Shown: piece after piece, positions 25,603 through 35,306 of the stretch
How positions within the stretch are numbered: position 1 is the stretch's first letter
Layout of the letters: every line of letters starts with the position of its first letter
Assembly: GCA_050950785.1 (NCBI GenBank)
Contig: JBMNIG010000018.1
Location: forward strand, 1 to 54,925
Direction of reading: 5' to 3'
Source: JAAYOS01 sp050950785
GTDB lineage: Bacteria > Bacillota > Clostridia > Oscillospirales > JAAYOS01
Length of the DNA stretch: 54,925 nucleotides
Notes under the pieces: generated by a model
The model's database searches: none
Told to the model about the DNA's origin: nothing
What the model saw: the letters and a program-made list of their open reading frames with translations, nothing else
Position numbers and translations under genes: made by a program

Positions 25603-28014
25603 CTATACAGATTTGTCTTTAATTAGATTAGACTTATGGGTCCTAAGTTTGTTCCCTTTCTTGATACCTCTAAACCCAAAAGCACGCGGCAGTAAAATGC
25701 GTTTCACGACATAAACAGGGGGAGTATTTGTTTTCATCATTCTGTTTTCCATCGAAACGAAATACCGGTAAACAATGTCCACCTCAGTGTCTGAGGGTTC
25801 TTTGCCACTGTAGTATGATCTCATTACGATTCTGACAAGTTGATCGAAGGTGCAGACTTTGCAATCTATCAACTTTCCGATACGTGCGGAAAGCATGGCC
25901 GCTGTTTCACCCTGCCTACGCTGGAATAACTTATCTTGCTGGGAAAGCAAGTCTAAAATCGATCTCCACCATATCTCAATGGCACCAATCTTTCCATACT
26001 TTTCAACAAGTCTCCGGCTTGCGTATCTAATACGATGGGCAATAATTATTAAGGTATTTGCAATAAGTATACAAGTAATAATAATGATCCAAAACACCCA
26101 AGAGGGTAGACCTTTTTCAATTTCCGGAATTTCCTCGGGGATGTTTTCAATAGGAGTCGGTTCCGGCGAAGGTATATCGGGCTCGGTTATTTCTATTGGA
26201 GGCTGTATTGGATCTTGGCTTGGTTGTCCAATTGGAGTCGCGTCAAATGGGATCCATCCAATGCCTTCAAAATAGAGCTCGGCCCACGCGTGTGCCCGCT
26301 CGCCTGTGACAGTATACACAAAATCGGTGTGTGGAGCATTAGTCAGCATAAATCCCTCGCAATAGCGAGCCGGAATTCCAGCTGTTCTTGCGAGGACAAC
26401 CATTGCGGTGGCATAATATGTGCAGTATCCTGAGCGTGTCTCCAGAAAGTAGTCAACAAAGTCCCTGTCATCGGGCACATAGGACGGGGATAAAGTATAT
26501 GTAAAGTTTTCGGTAAGATAGTCCTTAATAGCCATGGCTTGCAGAAACTTCGATTCACTTTCCGCGGATAGAGCAAGCTTATTCCCTAATGCCCAGACAT
26601 AGGGAGGAAGTGAATCGGGGAGCTGAAGATATAGCTCGTTGATTTTTTCCATTTTTTCTTCCGGCTCATTTTCTACTAATTTTTCAAGCTCTGTCATATA
26701 GTCAATTGCAACCGATGAAAAGGGCATAAATTGTTGTGCTTCGATGGTGTAGCTGTCGAGAAAGTTGAGCCTCTTTTTAGGGAAGAGTTCGCCAAGGTCA
26801 TTGAAGTAGGGTACAAAAGAGTCAACAGGTGAATATATATTTCTTGGCTTTGGTGGTGAAAAAACAGTATGAAAGTTTTGATAGTGTGTGACTTTTAATC
26901 GTACAGTTCTATATAATCTACTTGATTTATCTTTAAGGATGTCTGGATCAGGCCGTTCAAGGTCAAAGACATCTGTGCGCTTTGATGCCCACAAAGGGCT
27001 GTTATAGCGATGTGAACTGATGCCACTGTAGTTTAGCCAACCTTTACCGCTATAATAGCTTTTAGTCGATCCCTTCAAAAGGGATGGGGAAATTCCCTCT
27101 ACAACAAGGGCAATGTCTTCTGAAGGAGATACCGGGCCTCCCAACTCACTTGTACTTGAATATCCAAATGCAGAAATTGAAAAGCTGTATTTTTTGCGAG
27201 TAAAACCTGAAAACTGCCCTATATAGTCAACAACATCGTCTACTGCGTTTTCGACATACTTAATGCGTAGATTGTTTGCATTTTCCGGAATGACCAATCC
27301 GGCAAGGAGAGCAGCAATAAGAGCCAGAGGTACTAATAAAACAGTGATAACTGTAGCATTAGGAATTTTAACTGTTCGATTGTCTGCCTTAACAGTCTCT
27401 CCTTCTAAAAACAGTTCATCCTCCTCGGTGTAGTCACCCTCAGAGTCTGACATATCCCGGAGGAAAAGCCGGCGTGCAAAGGAATATGCATATACCGCAG
27501 CGATTGCTGAGGCGGAAAACGCCATTGGCAGAAAAATGTTGTGATGGCCTAACGACCACTCAGATACAAATACGGCTGTGGCTACGATAACCATCGAGGG
27601 GCAGCCGCGGAGTCGCGATGCCGATATCAATGAAAACAACATGGGTATCAAGATAAATATCAGCGCAAGCGGCAAGTGATATTGCATCTGCAAATCGCCA
27701 AGACCACGCAGAAATACCCATGCCTCTTCAGCGAAAGGTATTATTTCATCAAATACCAATGACATGGCGTCTGAATATCGAAAAGTCCAATATGCGTATG
27801 CCGCAGTTCCTACTAAAGAGATAATAGTAGTCCACTTATTGTAAAAGACACATGTCAATATAAGCAACAAAACCGCGGTGTATAAAATGGCGGCCAACTC
27901 GCTTATCTGTAGGTGATGGGTCTTGATCAAAGAGAAGGCTAGTCCAAAAGTATATAATAGCGAAACCAGGTAGCCCGTTGCCAGAAAAATCAGTCGTTGC
28001 CTTCTTCTCATCAT
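25603..28014 (-). CDS. transglutaminase-like membrane protein (TgpA-type)
   Basis: 803 aa. The N-terminal part (residues 1-230) has about six to seven membrane helices. A large external region follows, with a transglutaminase-like core at about 495-600. The catalytic triad is visible: Cys in RSGYCTYYATAMVVLARTAG, His in ERAHAWAELYFEG and Asp in WIPFDATP. A Pro/Glu-rich linker, one more membrane helix (WVFWIIIITCILIANTLIII) and a cytoplasmic DUF4129-like helical tail complete it. The start overlaps the DUF58 gene by 4 bp. MoxR-DUF58-transglutaminase operons are widespread; the substrate is generally unknown. Confidence 0.92.
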   Translation of the reverse strand: MMRRRQRLIFLATGYLVSLLYTFGLAFSLIKTHHLQISELAAILYTAVLLLILTCVFYNKWTTIISLVGTAAYAYWTFRYSDAMSLVFDEIIPFAEEAWVFLRGLGDLQMQYHLPLALIFILIPMLFSLISASRLRGCPSMVIVATAVFVSEWSLGHHNIFLPMAFSASAIAAVYAYSFARRLFLRDMSDSEGDYTEEDELFLEGETVKADNRTVKIPNATVITVLLVPLALIAALLAGLVIPENANNLRIKYVENAVDDVVDYIGQFSGFTRKKYSFSISAFGYSSTSELGGPVSPSEDIALVVEGISPSLLKGSTKSYYSGKGWLNYSGISSHRYNSPLWASKRTDVFDLERPDPDILKDKSSRLYRTVRLKVTHYQNFHTVFSPPKPRNIYSPVDSFVPYFNDLGELFPKKRLNFLDSYTIEAQQFMPFSSVAIDYMTELEKLVENEPEEKMEKINELYLQLPDSLPPYVWALGNKLALSAESESKFLQAMAIKDYLTENFTYTLSPSYVPDDRDFVDYFLETRSGYCTYYATAMVVLARTAGIPARYCEGFMLTNAPHTDFVYTVTGERAHAWAELYFEGIGWIPFDATPIGQPSQDPIQPPIEITEPDIPSPEPTPIENIPEEIPEIEKGLPSWVFWIIIITCILIANTLIIIAHRIRYASRRLVEKYGKIGAIEIWWRSILDLLSQQDKLFQRRQGETAAMLSARIGKLIDCKVCTFDQLVRIVMRSYYSGKEPSDTEVDIVYRYFVSMENRMMKTNTPPVYVVKRILLPRAFGFRGIKKGNKLRTHKSNLIKDKSV

Positions 28015-29219
28015 TCAATTCCCCCCAACTGTAGGGATACATCCTCACCGGGGAGTAGGGAAAAGGTACGTATACCTCTGAGCGAAAATTCACCAAGCAT
28101 TTTGATTAAGTCCTTATTTGGTGTTTTATCCTTCAGAACAGTGATCAGTGTGATCCTGCAGTCGTTTTCTGCCAATGTGATCAGGACTTCAAACAACTCA
28201 TTGGTCGGTGTCTGGGTTACGATAATTAGGCTGCCTAGGTTTCCAAGGCTGTCTTTTTCTAGCTTGATAGCAGATGCAATACTTATATCGCCACGAAACT
28301 TGATCTTTGCCATAAGCTCATGCATGGCTGCAAAATCTACCGGGGATGAGCCTGCAAGTTCGGTCCGCGTATCTGAATAAGCTATCATTTTTATTGGCTG
28401 AAAGTCATCGGTCAATCTTTTACAAAAGGCAGTAGCACATTCTGCGACAGTATCTTCAAATTGTGCTGCTTCCTCTCCCGAAAGGCCGTGTTCTGTGCAG
28501 TCAACCAGCATAACGCTGTCGGAGAAGAGGGTGCCGTCAAATTCTTTGACCAGATACTTTTGATGGCGAGCCGACAACTTCCAATGAATGCGCTTGAGCT
28601 GGTCGCCTTCTTGATAGTTGCGTATGTCGGCTATTGATGAAAGCTCTTCGGCGCGGGTATGTGGTGAGTCCAAGGGACCTTCCATCTCACGGTTGACAAG
28701 AAAACCCGGTGAAATTTGTCTGACTTTTGGGTAGATCAGCAAATCAATCGGTTTGTTATGATATATGGAGAATGGTAGGGAGATAGTGATAAGACCAAAC
28801 AGATCAGTAGCCTGAATAGACGTAAATCCAATCGGATAAACTCCACGATATTTACATTTGATCTGCGCTTCAAAAGTCTCTCGTTTTTTTGGAAGCAGAG
28901 ATGCAGAAAGATTGCTCTCCTCGCCTATGTACTGCGATTGCGGTGTACTGTAGTGGAGAGTCAGGTGTGCAAAAGGCAGGACCGATTCGTTGTGGAGTTC
29001 GAGCCTGAGTGTTACAGTTTCACCCTTTATAGCGCTATCAGGTGTTATTGATTGAGTATAGCGAATCAAGGAAAAAGTGGTCAGGAGATTTATCAGTGAA
29101 ATAATCAACAGAAACAATTGAAAGAAAATTATCCACAGATATATTGATTCACCTGTGTAAAACAGCGCAAAAAGGGCAAGCGCCGCTAAACCGAAAAATG
29201 CAAACCTACGGTTTTTCAT
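28011..29219 (-). CDS. DUF58-domain protein
   Basis: 402 aa. Two N-terminal membrane helices (residues ~7-50) are followed by a beta domain and the DUF58 region with the signature DQLKRIHWKLSARHQKYLVK (residues ~203-222), part of a von Willebrand A-like fold. DUF58 proteins are typically encoded beside MoxR ATPases, which are thought to remodel them. It overlaps the genes on both sides by 4 bp, a strong sign of coupled translation. Confidence 0.93.
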   Translation of the reverse strand: MKNRRFAFFGLAALALFALFYTGESIYLWIIFFQLFLLIISLINLLTTFSLIRYTQSITPDSAIKGETVTLRLELHNESVLPFAHLTLHYSTPQSQYIGEESNLSASLLPKKRETFEAQIKCKYRGVYPIGFTSIQATDLFGLITISLPFSIYHNKPIDLLIYPKVRQISPGFLVNREMEGPLDSPHTRAEELSSIADIRNYQEGDQLKRIHWKLSARHQKYLVKEFDGTLFSDSVMLVDCTEHGLSGEEAAQFEDTVAECATAFCKRLTDDFQPIKMIAYSDTRTELAGSSPVDFAAMHELMAKIKFRGDISIASAIKLEKDSLGNLGSLIIVTQTPTNELFEVLITLAENDCRITLITVLKDKTPNKDLIKMLGEFSLRGIRTFSLLPGEDVSLQLGGIE

Positions 29220-30154
29220 AAGGAATCGGGTATCCTTATCATATTGGTGATGTTTTTGAGGATTCTGACAGCAGTCATATCCTTCAACTTAGCCTCAGGC
29301 CGGAGCAGTAGCCGATGTGCAAGTATATGCGGCGTCATATAAAGCACATCGTCCGGCGTCACATAGTCATTTCCATGAATATATGCCCAGGCTTTAGCTC
29401 CCTGCATAAGAGCAATTGCACCCCTTGGACTAGCGCCAAGGAGAAGATCTGTGTTTGACCGTGTTTGACCCACGATCAAAGCTATGTATTCCTTGATTGC
29501 ATCGGAGCATACAACCTTGTCCACTTCATTTTGCATAGATATGATCTCATCGGCGGACACGACCGGTTTAAGCTCGTAGATTGGGGAGGGAACTCCGTCG
29601 TGACGATCAAGTATGTCTATTTCGTCTCGGATTCCCGGATATCCCAAAGATATTTTTATGAAAAAGCGGTCAAGCTGAGCCTCAGGCAGGGGAAAGGTTC
29701 CAATATGTTCAATGGGATTCTGTGTAGCAAGTACTATAAAAGGTTTTGGCATTTCATAAGTCTTGGAGTCAATTGTAACCTGACCTTCCTGCATGGCCTC
29801 AAGGAGGCTTGACTGAGTCTTCGGTGAAGTGCGGTTTATCTCGTCGGCAAGGACGATCTGGTGCATGATCGCGCCCTTCCTGAATTTAAGCTCACCGGTT
29901 GCTATGTCCACCATTGTAAAACCGGTAACATCTGATGGCATTACATCGGGAGTAAATTGGATCCGCTGAAAGGAGCAGCCGATTGAGGCAGCCAGGGCAC
30001 GAACCAAAGTTGTCTTTCCGATCCCGGGGACATCTTCTATCAACACATGACCTCGACTCAATACAGCTGCGATTACAAGTTCTATTAAATCACCCTTGCA
30101 GACCACCGCTTTTTCAATATTTTCTCTTATCTGAGCTACTTTCTCGCGTGCCAT
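29216..30154 (-). CDS. MoxR-family AAA+ ATPase
   Basis: 312 aa from ATG 30154, chosen because GGGGGA lies 6-11 nt upstream; the frame extends 26 codons further up without a good site. Walker A is EDVPGIGKTTLVRALA near residue 41. Walker B is IVLADEINRTSPKTQSSLLE near 104. Sensor 1 FIVLATQNPIE and the arginine-finger region LPEAQLDRF follow, then the lid domain with GASPRGAIALMQGAKAWA. MoxR proteins act as chaperone-like ATPases on partner proteins. It is first gene of the three-gene operon. Confidence 0.94.
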   Translation of the reverse strand: MAREKVAQIRENIEKAVVCKGDLIELVIAAVLSRGHVLIEDVPGIGKTTLVRALAASIGCSFQRIQFTPDVMPSDVTGFTMVDIATGELKFRKGAIMHQIVLADEINRTSPKTQSSLLEAMQEGQVTIDSKTYEMPKPFIVLATQNPIEHIGTFPLPEAQLDRFFIKISLGYPGIRDEIDILDRHDGVPSPIYELKPVVSADEIISMQNEVDKVVCSDAIKEYIALIVGQTRSNTDLLLGASPRGAIALMQGAKAWAYIHGNDYVTPDDVLYMTPHILAHRLLLRPEAKLKDMTAVRILKNITNMIRIPDSL

Positions 30155-30293
30155 TATTTGTCCCCCTACAATAATAATATTTCCAATTTTAGTATTATAA
30201 GTATTGCACAATTTGAGCAAAATGGCAAGCATGGAATAAGTATATTTTGTAACTCATCATATGTAATATATTGTCGGGTTTTCAAAATTTATG

Positions 30294-30322
30294 TTGTGAT
30301 TGAGGTATTCGGATGCTATAAT
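30294..30322 (+). promoter_or_regulatory. putative promoter of the M20-fold gene
   Basis: TTGTGA (30294-30299), a 17-bp spacer and perfect TATAAT (30317-30322), 57 bp before the ATG. Confidence 0.6.
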
Positions 30323-30378
30323 ACACGGTGATATTGACATATTATTTATGATTATTTTTACGTTTATGAGGGAAAGCC

Positions 30379-31824
30379 ATGCAACTTAGCTTGATGCTCC
30401 TGTGTGGAGCTATAGTATTCTTAGTGATTACGATCCTATTCCGGGCAGCAAGGATCGCCGACCGCAGTGTTCCCAAGGAAGGGCCGGAGGTGGATCAAAA
30501 GATTTCGCGTCATGCCGCGGAATCACTTTCCGCGATGATCAAGTATCCCACTGTGTCTTCCGTTGACAATATAAGCTCAACAGGATACAGGGGAGATGCC
30601 TTCGCAAGGTTGGTAAACTATATTCGCGCACGCTATCCTAACATATTCAGCACAATGATGGTTGAGGATCTGGATGGAAACCTTCTTCTTTACTGGGCAG
30701 GTGAGGATGAAGATGCAGATCCAATGCTGTACTGTGCGAACATGGATGTGATCTCGGCAGAAGGAGAGTGGGAGTATCATCCGTTTTCAGGGGAAATAGC
30801 TGAAAATAAAGTCTGGGGCAGAGGAGCAATCGACAGTAAGGGTGTACTCTGTACTATGCTTGAAGCGTTTGAGTCACTGATAAATGAAGGATTTCGTCCG
30901 ATCAGAGATGTATATATCTCTATTGTCAAGGATGCTGAATCCTCCAATGAGGGTGCTCTAATGATAGCCGATGTGCTAAGAAAGCGAGTGGTCCGGTTTG
31001 CGGCGGTGTTTGGTAAAGGCAGCTGCATTTCCCGGGATTTACTACCGGTAAACAGAAATCAGGCGATCATCGGTGTTGCTGAAAAAGGGACGATGCGAAT
31101 ACGGTTGATTTCCGAGGAAAAGGGCGGTTCAATCAGTTCACCGTCACGGTACTCAGCGATAGGCCGGTTGAGCGAGGCAATTTGTAGAATAGAGTATCGT
31201 CCGCAGCCGGTTCGGAAATCTGTATTGCTCAGGGACATGATATCTGCATTCGCACCATATATGCCGTACTCCATGAGAGTTTATGCTTCTAATATGTGGC
31301 TGTTAGAGGGTAGATTGTTGAAGCTGCTCCAAAAACACAAGGAAATTTCATCGATGCTCAGAACGACATTCGCAGTAACACAATCGAAAGCGGGGACAGG
31401 AGAAAAGGTCCTGCCCTCATCCGCAGAGGCCGTCGTATACGCACGTATTATCCACGGAGATTCATGCTCGGATATTTATAGATTTTTGACTGATTTGATA
31501 GAGAGTGTGGGAGTAAAAGTAGAGGTTGAGTCTGCAGAGGAGGCTTCTGTGATCTCTCCGTATAGGGGTAAGGAATATCTTAAACTCAGAAACGCATTAA
31601 AGGAGAGTTTTGGTGATTTGATCGTTGCGCCAGGGATCATTTCTGAAGACACATCTATATTACCGTTTACGCACAATGCAGAAGCTATTTATCGGATAAC
31701 CCCCATAGTTTTGACCGAGGCAGAAAAATCAACGATCCACAGCAACAACGAAAGAGTTGACATAGATGCTCTGGGCAGAGCTGTGTACTTCTACAAAAGA
31801 CTAATTTCCCTTACAACAGGATAA
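30379..31824 (+). CDS. M20-family peptidase fold, probably catalytically impaired
   Basis: 481 aa with an N-terminal membrane helix (residues ~3-22), laid out like the M20 carboxypeptidase S/PM20D1 group. The overall alignment is clear: MDVISAEGEWEYHPFSGEIA, WGRGAIDSKG near residue 150, IGVAEKGTMRIRL near 232, and the C-terminal TIHSNNERVDI. Several catalytic positions differ. The metal-binding His of the HxD motif is Asn (ANMDV), the general-base Glu of the EE pair appears as Ala (DAES), the following Asp ligand region reads FGKGS, and the GGHSS histidine is Ser. The bridging Asp (AIDSKG) and final His remain. This suggests a pseudo-peptidase or a binding role. GAGGG precedes the ATG. Confidence 0.85.
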   Translation: MQLSLMLLCGAIVFLVITILFRAARIADRSVPKEGPEVDQKISRHAAESLSAMIKYPTVSSVDNISSTGYRGDAFARLVNYIRARYPNIFSTMMVEDLDGNLLLYWAGEDEDADPMLYCANMDVISAEGEWEYHPFSGEIAENKVWGRGAIDSKGVLCTMLEAFESLINEGFRPIRDVYISIVKDAESSNEGALMIADVLRKRVVRFAAVFGKGSCISRDLLPVNRNQAIIGVAEKGTMRIRLISEEKGGSISSPSRYSAIGRLSEAICRIEYRPQPVRKSVLLRDMISAFAPYMPYSMRVYASNMWLLEGRLLKLLQKHKEISSMLRTTFAVTQSKAGTGEKVLPSSAEAVVYARIIHGDSCSDIYRFLTDLIESVGVKVEVESAEEASVISPYRGKEYLKLRNALKESFGDLIVAPGIISEDTSILPFTHNAEAIYRITPIVLTEAEKSTIHSNNERVDIDALGRAVYFYKRLISLTTG

Positions 31825-31932
31825 CCATGGGAGATTGTAGCTCACTTTGCCACTTGTGCCAGTAATTATAACTATCATTTGCCCTCAATCGCAGTTATAA
31901 TGAACACAAATTGCGTTTGGGGGTAGTTTCAC

Positions 31933-32450
31933 GTGACAAGTCAAATAATTGGGAATAATACGCTTGCCCTTTTTCTTCCGCATGATGAGATGGAGGATCT
32001 TGGTCTGTGCAGGATATCTGCAGAGGGCAGAGAGATGAAAAAACTTGTTGTCGACACCATGCGCAATCTCGGAGTTGAGTCCGAAGGAGACATGGAAATT
32101 GAAATTTTCAATGGAAAGCAAGGGATTTTGATTTTCGCAGTGGTCGGTTTGGTTCCGATGGTTCGCTACATGGTATTCAATGACCTTGAAAATCTTATTG
32201 AGGCTGTTGGGACACTTAATGAGTTGCCACTAAAGTCGAAGCTTACATACTGTCAGGGGCAAAATACTGGCTTGAACTGAAGGACTTTGATGAAACAGTT
32301 GAAAAAGTAGCTCTCCAGCTCGGTGAGTACGGGCAGCATATTGCAGCGGATGATTTTCATGAAGGTGTCATGGAAGAATACGGCACAGTGATCGAAGAAA
32401 ACAATGCTATTGCGAAGTTCCGTTATGCATTTCATAATTTGTCAAGATAG
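31933..32450 (+). pseudogene. MecA-like ClpC adaptor, split by a frameshift
   Basis: Reading from GTG 31933 (GGGGG upstream) gives 115 aa ending at 32280, with MecA-like features: NTLALFLPHDEMEDLGL near residue 8 and MVFNDLENLIEAV near 78. Homology continues in another frame from 32253: SGAKYWLELKDFDETVEKVA, then LGEYGQHI and MEEYGTVIEENNAIAKFRYA, ending at TAG 32448-32450. This is the expected C-terminal MecA strand and helix pattern. Restoring one missing base near 32250-32253 would give a single protein of about 172 aa, shorter than B. subtilis MecA (218 aa). No slippery heptamer is present, so programmed frameshifting is unlikely. A true mutation and a sequence error are both possible, as the neighbouring IS copy is also full of indels. 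Confidence 0.65.
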
Positions 32451-32485
32451 AAAGTCAAGATAGCATAACAAGCTAGTGTGAGATA

Positions 32486-34088
32486 GATTAAGTCTATATA
32501 ATGGTGTAAAAAGGAGTTGAGCCAAAGCTCATACCTCGGTAAAAATATAGTTGCTAAACAAATACCAAACCGAGGAGGATGAACCATGGCTCAGTTTAAT
32601 ATTACTATAACCGAAGAACTTTTGCACGGATTATTTTTATCAAATGGTAGGGATGAAGCATTCTCCCAAATTGTTGGAGGAAATCTTCAACCAGATTACT
32701 TTTAGCTCAATCTACAGAGCAAATAGGTGCTGAACCCTATGAGCGCACTGAAGAAAGAGCCGCATACCGCAATGGGTTTCGAGAATAGACAAATGACTAC
32801 GCGAGTTGGCACACTCACATTACGGGTTCCCAGGCATCGCAATGGACAGTTCTCTACAGAGCTTTTTGCCCGATACCAGCGCAGTGAACAAGCGTTGGTG
32901 CTGGCTATGATGGAGATGGTCATCAATGGTGTTTCCACTCGAAAGGTTGAGCTAATTACTGAAGAGCTATGTGGAAAAAAGTTTTCAAAATCGACCATCT
33001 CAGAACTTTGTAAGAACTTAGATCCAATAGTAGAAGCATTCCGTACAAGGCCTCTGCAAAGCCATTATCCCTTTCTCATGGTGGATGCCATCTATGTAAA
33101 GGTGCGGGAAAATGGACGTGTACAGTCAAGAGGTATGCTGATCGCCCATTGCCGTTAACGAAGATGGCTATCGTGAAATCATCGGGTTTTCAATTAGCCA
33201 ACAGCGAATCAGAAAACAGCGAATCAGAAAGCAGTTGGGGTGAGTTCTTTTCTTCACTCAAGGATCGTGGGCTAAAGGATGTTCGCCTGGTTACCTCTGA
33301 TGACCATAAAGGGGCTGGTTAATGCTGTTAGAAAGCATTTTCAAGGTGCTAGCTGGCAGCGTTGTCAAACCCATTTTTTCCAGGAACATACTGGATCATA
33401 CGCCTAAAGCATTACAGACGGAAATCAAGGAAGAGCTGCGCCAGCTTTATGAGGCTGTTGACCTTGAGAGTGCTCGTAAAATCAGAGACCACATTATCCA
33501 AACATAATGAAGTCAAAAGCACCAAAAAGCCACAGCTCTCCTGGATGAAGCATTTGATGATATTACTGCTGTTCTTGCGTTGCCCCTGAAGTATCGGAAA
33601 CGGCTTCGTACTACAAACGGTGTGGAAAGGTTGAATGAGGAAATTCGTCGTCGAGAGCGAGTCATTAGAATCTTTCCCAATGCTGCATCCGTCATCCGGC
33701 TCATGGGGGCTCTATTAATAGAGCAGCATGAGAAATGGCAGACCCGGTCGCAGCATGAGAAATGGCAGACCGGTCGTAAATACCTTGATATGCAGCTGTA
33801 CTATCAAGTGCAGGATAAGGAATCAAAGTCTGGCACTGCTGCATAGAAGACGCATTTATTCCACGGTCTGTTGACAATGAGCCTTCCCATGGCATGTTTT
33901 CAGGCATCAGGGCCATCCCCCCTTATCTTTGAGGAGAAGTCTTGCGCTAGTATGGTGATGCCCGGCCAACAGCCTAACATGCCATGTACTCATCGTCAAC
34001 AGCTTTCGCGGCATAAACGCTTAGGCTATTGTCTCATTAGCTACCGTTTGATGACCGAGGTAATTTACACACTAATTTGGACTTGACT
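32486..34088 (+). mobile_element. IS256-family insertion sequence, copy 1 (degenerate)
   Basis: 1603 bp. The left end starts GATTAAGTCTATATAATGG and the right end closes in CCAAATT...GACTTGACT read inward as its imperfect inverted repeat (~26 bp). A target duplication TGTGAGATA flanks it (32477-32485 and 34089-34097; the first A is ambiguous). It is 55 bp longer than copy 2, entirely through insertions: many single-base additions in short runs and two tandem duplications. After the transposase frame, ~240 bp of the element up to the right end has no gene. Confidence 0.9.
32586..33846 (+). pseudogene. IS256-family transposase, frameshifted
   Basis: It corresponds to the intact 402-aa transposase of copy 2 but is broken into several frames. 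Examples of extra bases: a C at ~32666, a T at ~32697, an A at ~32785, a C at ~33145, a G at ~33312 and A's near 33507-33520. A ~15-bp duplication lies at ~33205-33232 and a ~26-bp duplication at ~33723-33775. Fragments still encode the DDE regions (VDAIYVKVRENG, SDDHKG). As written it cannot make active transposase. Confidence 0.9.
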
Positions 34089-34167
34089 TGTGAGATAAGG
34101 TTGTTAATGTAGTTTTTAGTTTAATAGGTAGTAGCTACAAACAATGTAAATATTTTTATAAAATATG

Positions 34168-34211
34168 ATAATAGGTAGACTACATAGGATCCTATGTAAT
34201 CTACCTATTAT
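34168..34211 (-). terminator. long palindrome downstream of rnhA
   Basis: 22-nt arms (34168-34189 and 34190-34211) centred on GGATCC pair with a single C/A mismatch, which on the minus strand becomes a G-T pair. It lies 140 bp beyond the rnhA stop, between it and the IS256 copy. It may terminate rnhA on the minus strand; the following sequence is AT-rich without a clean T tract. Confidence 0.5.
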
Positions 34212-34351
34212 TTATATTCTTAGCATACTAGTAAACAATTCCTAGTGTATTAAGTGTATTAAGTATCTTCAGTAATGCCGAGTGTTTCGTAAACAGAAGT
34301 TCTCAAATATAAACTTAAGGAAATATGTTATTTGCAACCACTCTCTGCATA

Positions 34352-34828
34352 TTAAGCTTTGTTTTCACTATCGTTCGAATTATTGATTTGCTTGGAGAAC
34401 TTCAACGATTCAGCAACGGCCAGCTTGTCGCACCTATTATTGTATTCATTCTCAGCGTGACCTTTTACCCAGTGCAAAGTAACCTTGTGAGTTTCCAGCA
34501 GGTTAAGAAGTCTCTCCCAGAGATCCGGATTGAGGGCGGGCTTTTTATCCGATTTGATCCAACCCCTGCTTCGCCAAGATGCAGCCCAACCCTTCGAGAT
34601 ACCATCCACAAGGTATTTTGAGTCGGAGTATAGATCAACGATGCACGGTTCACGTAAAGCTTCCAGTCCGGCAATTGCGGCCATAAGCTCCATTCTGTTG
34701 TTTGTGGTCATCTCTTCTCCACCGCTTATTTCCTTTTCGTGGCCCTTGTATATTAAAATTGCGCCATATCCGCCGGGCCCCGGATTACCTGAACACGCTC
34801 CGTCGGTATACAGGGTTACTCTTTTCAT
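34352..34828 (-). CDS. rnhA: ribonuclease HI
   Basis: 158 aa from ATG 34828 (GGAGA upstream), the normal RNase HI length; a longer frame up to 34978 has no support. It removes RNA from RNA-DNA hybrids. The four active-site acids are visible: Asp in TLYTDGACSGNPGPGG, Glu in NNRMELMAAI, Asp in LYSDSKYLVDGI, and the final Asp in NNRCDKLA after the conserved HWVKGHAENEYN. It is isolated between two insertion sequences. Confidence 0.96.
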   Translation of the reverse strand: MKRVTLYTDGACSGNPGPGGYGAILIYKGHEKEISGGEEMTTNNRMELMAAIAGLEALREPCIVDLYSDSKYLVDGISKGWAASWRSRGWIKSDKKPALNPDLWERLLNLLETHKVTLHWVKGHAENEYNNRCDKLAVAESLKFSKQINNSNDSENKA

Positions 34829-35306
34829 ATATATCTCCAATCTCAACATGTGTTGATTCTTAGTATTTATATTGCTGTCAAAAATGCAATCAGTAATGAC
34901 CAAAGCCGCGAATGATGCGACTCGTAAAGCACCTAGCATTCCGTTAGTATAATTATTATACCTAACATAGGAGTACATTGTAAACCTGAAGTAATTGATT
35001 TTAGTGTTATATTGCAGGTGCCCAATATAAGTGATAGTTGTTGAAGGAGATGCTTATCGTTTTTGCAGGTACCATCAGGCAGATGTTGTTCGTTTATAGT
35101 AGTGTTGCAGTATAATAATAGTTGTACCTTTAGTTGTACCTTTGGATTTAAGTCGTTTGTGAATTACCGAAGTGACATAATTTCAGCGTGGGTGGGCTTA
35201 AAGCCCAAAAAGTCTATGATTACTTAGCTTATCTGGTCAGCTTATAATTAACTTTGATTCATGTCTTATTGTTTATTAGCTATTGTCTTCTTAGAAAAAA
35301 TCAAAC
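34829..35306. other. intergenic region upstream of rnhA
   Basis: About 480 bp without a supportable gene. It contains a 12-bp tandem duplication TAGTTGTACCTT (35119-35142) and a small TGGGCTT/AAGCCCA palindrome near 35193-35207. The rnhA promoter must lie in the left part but no clear -35/-10 pair was recognised. Confidence 0.5.

Noticed and set aside
32253..32450. Programmed frameshift in the mecA-like gene
   Set aside because: There is no slippery heptamer or downstream pseudoknot-like structure at the junction; mutation or sequence error is simpler.
33862..34086. Short open frames downstream of the IS256 transposase (also 51890-52081)
   Set aside because: They lie in the non-coding right end of the IS and match only because the element is present twice.
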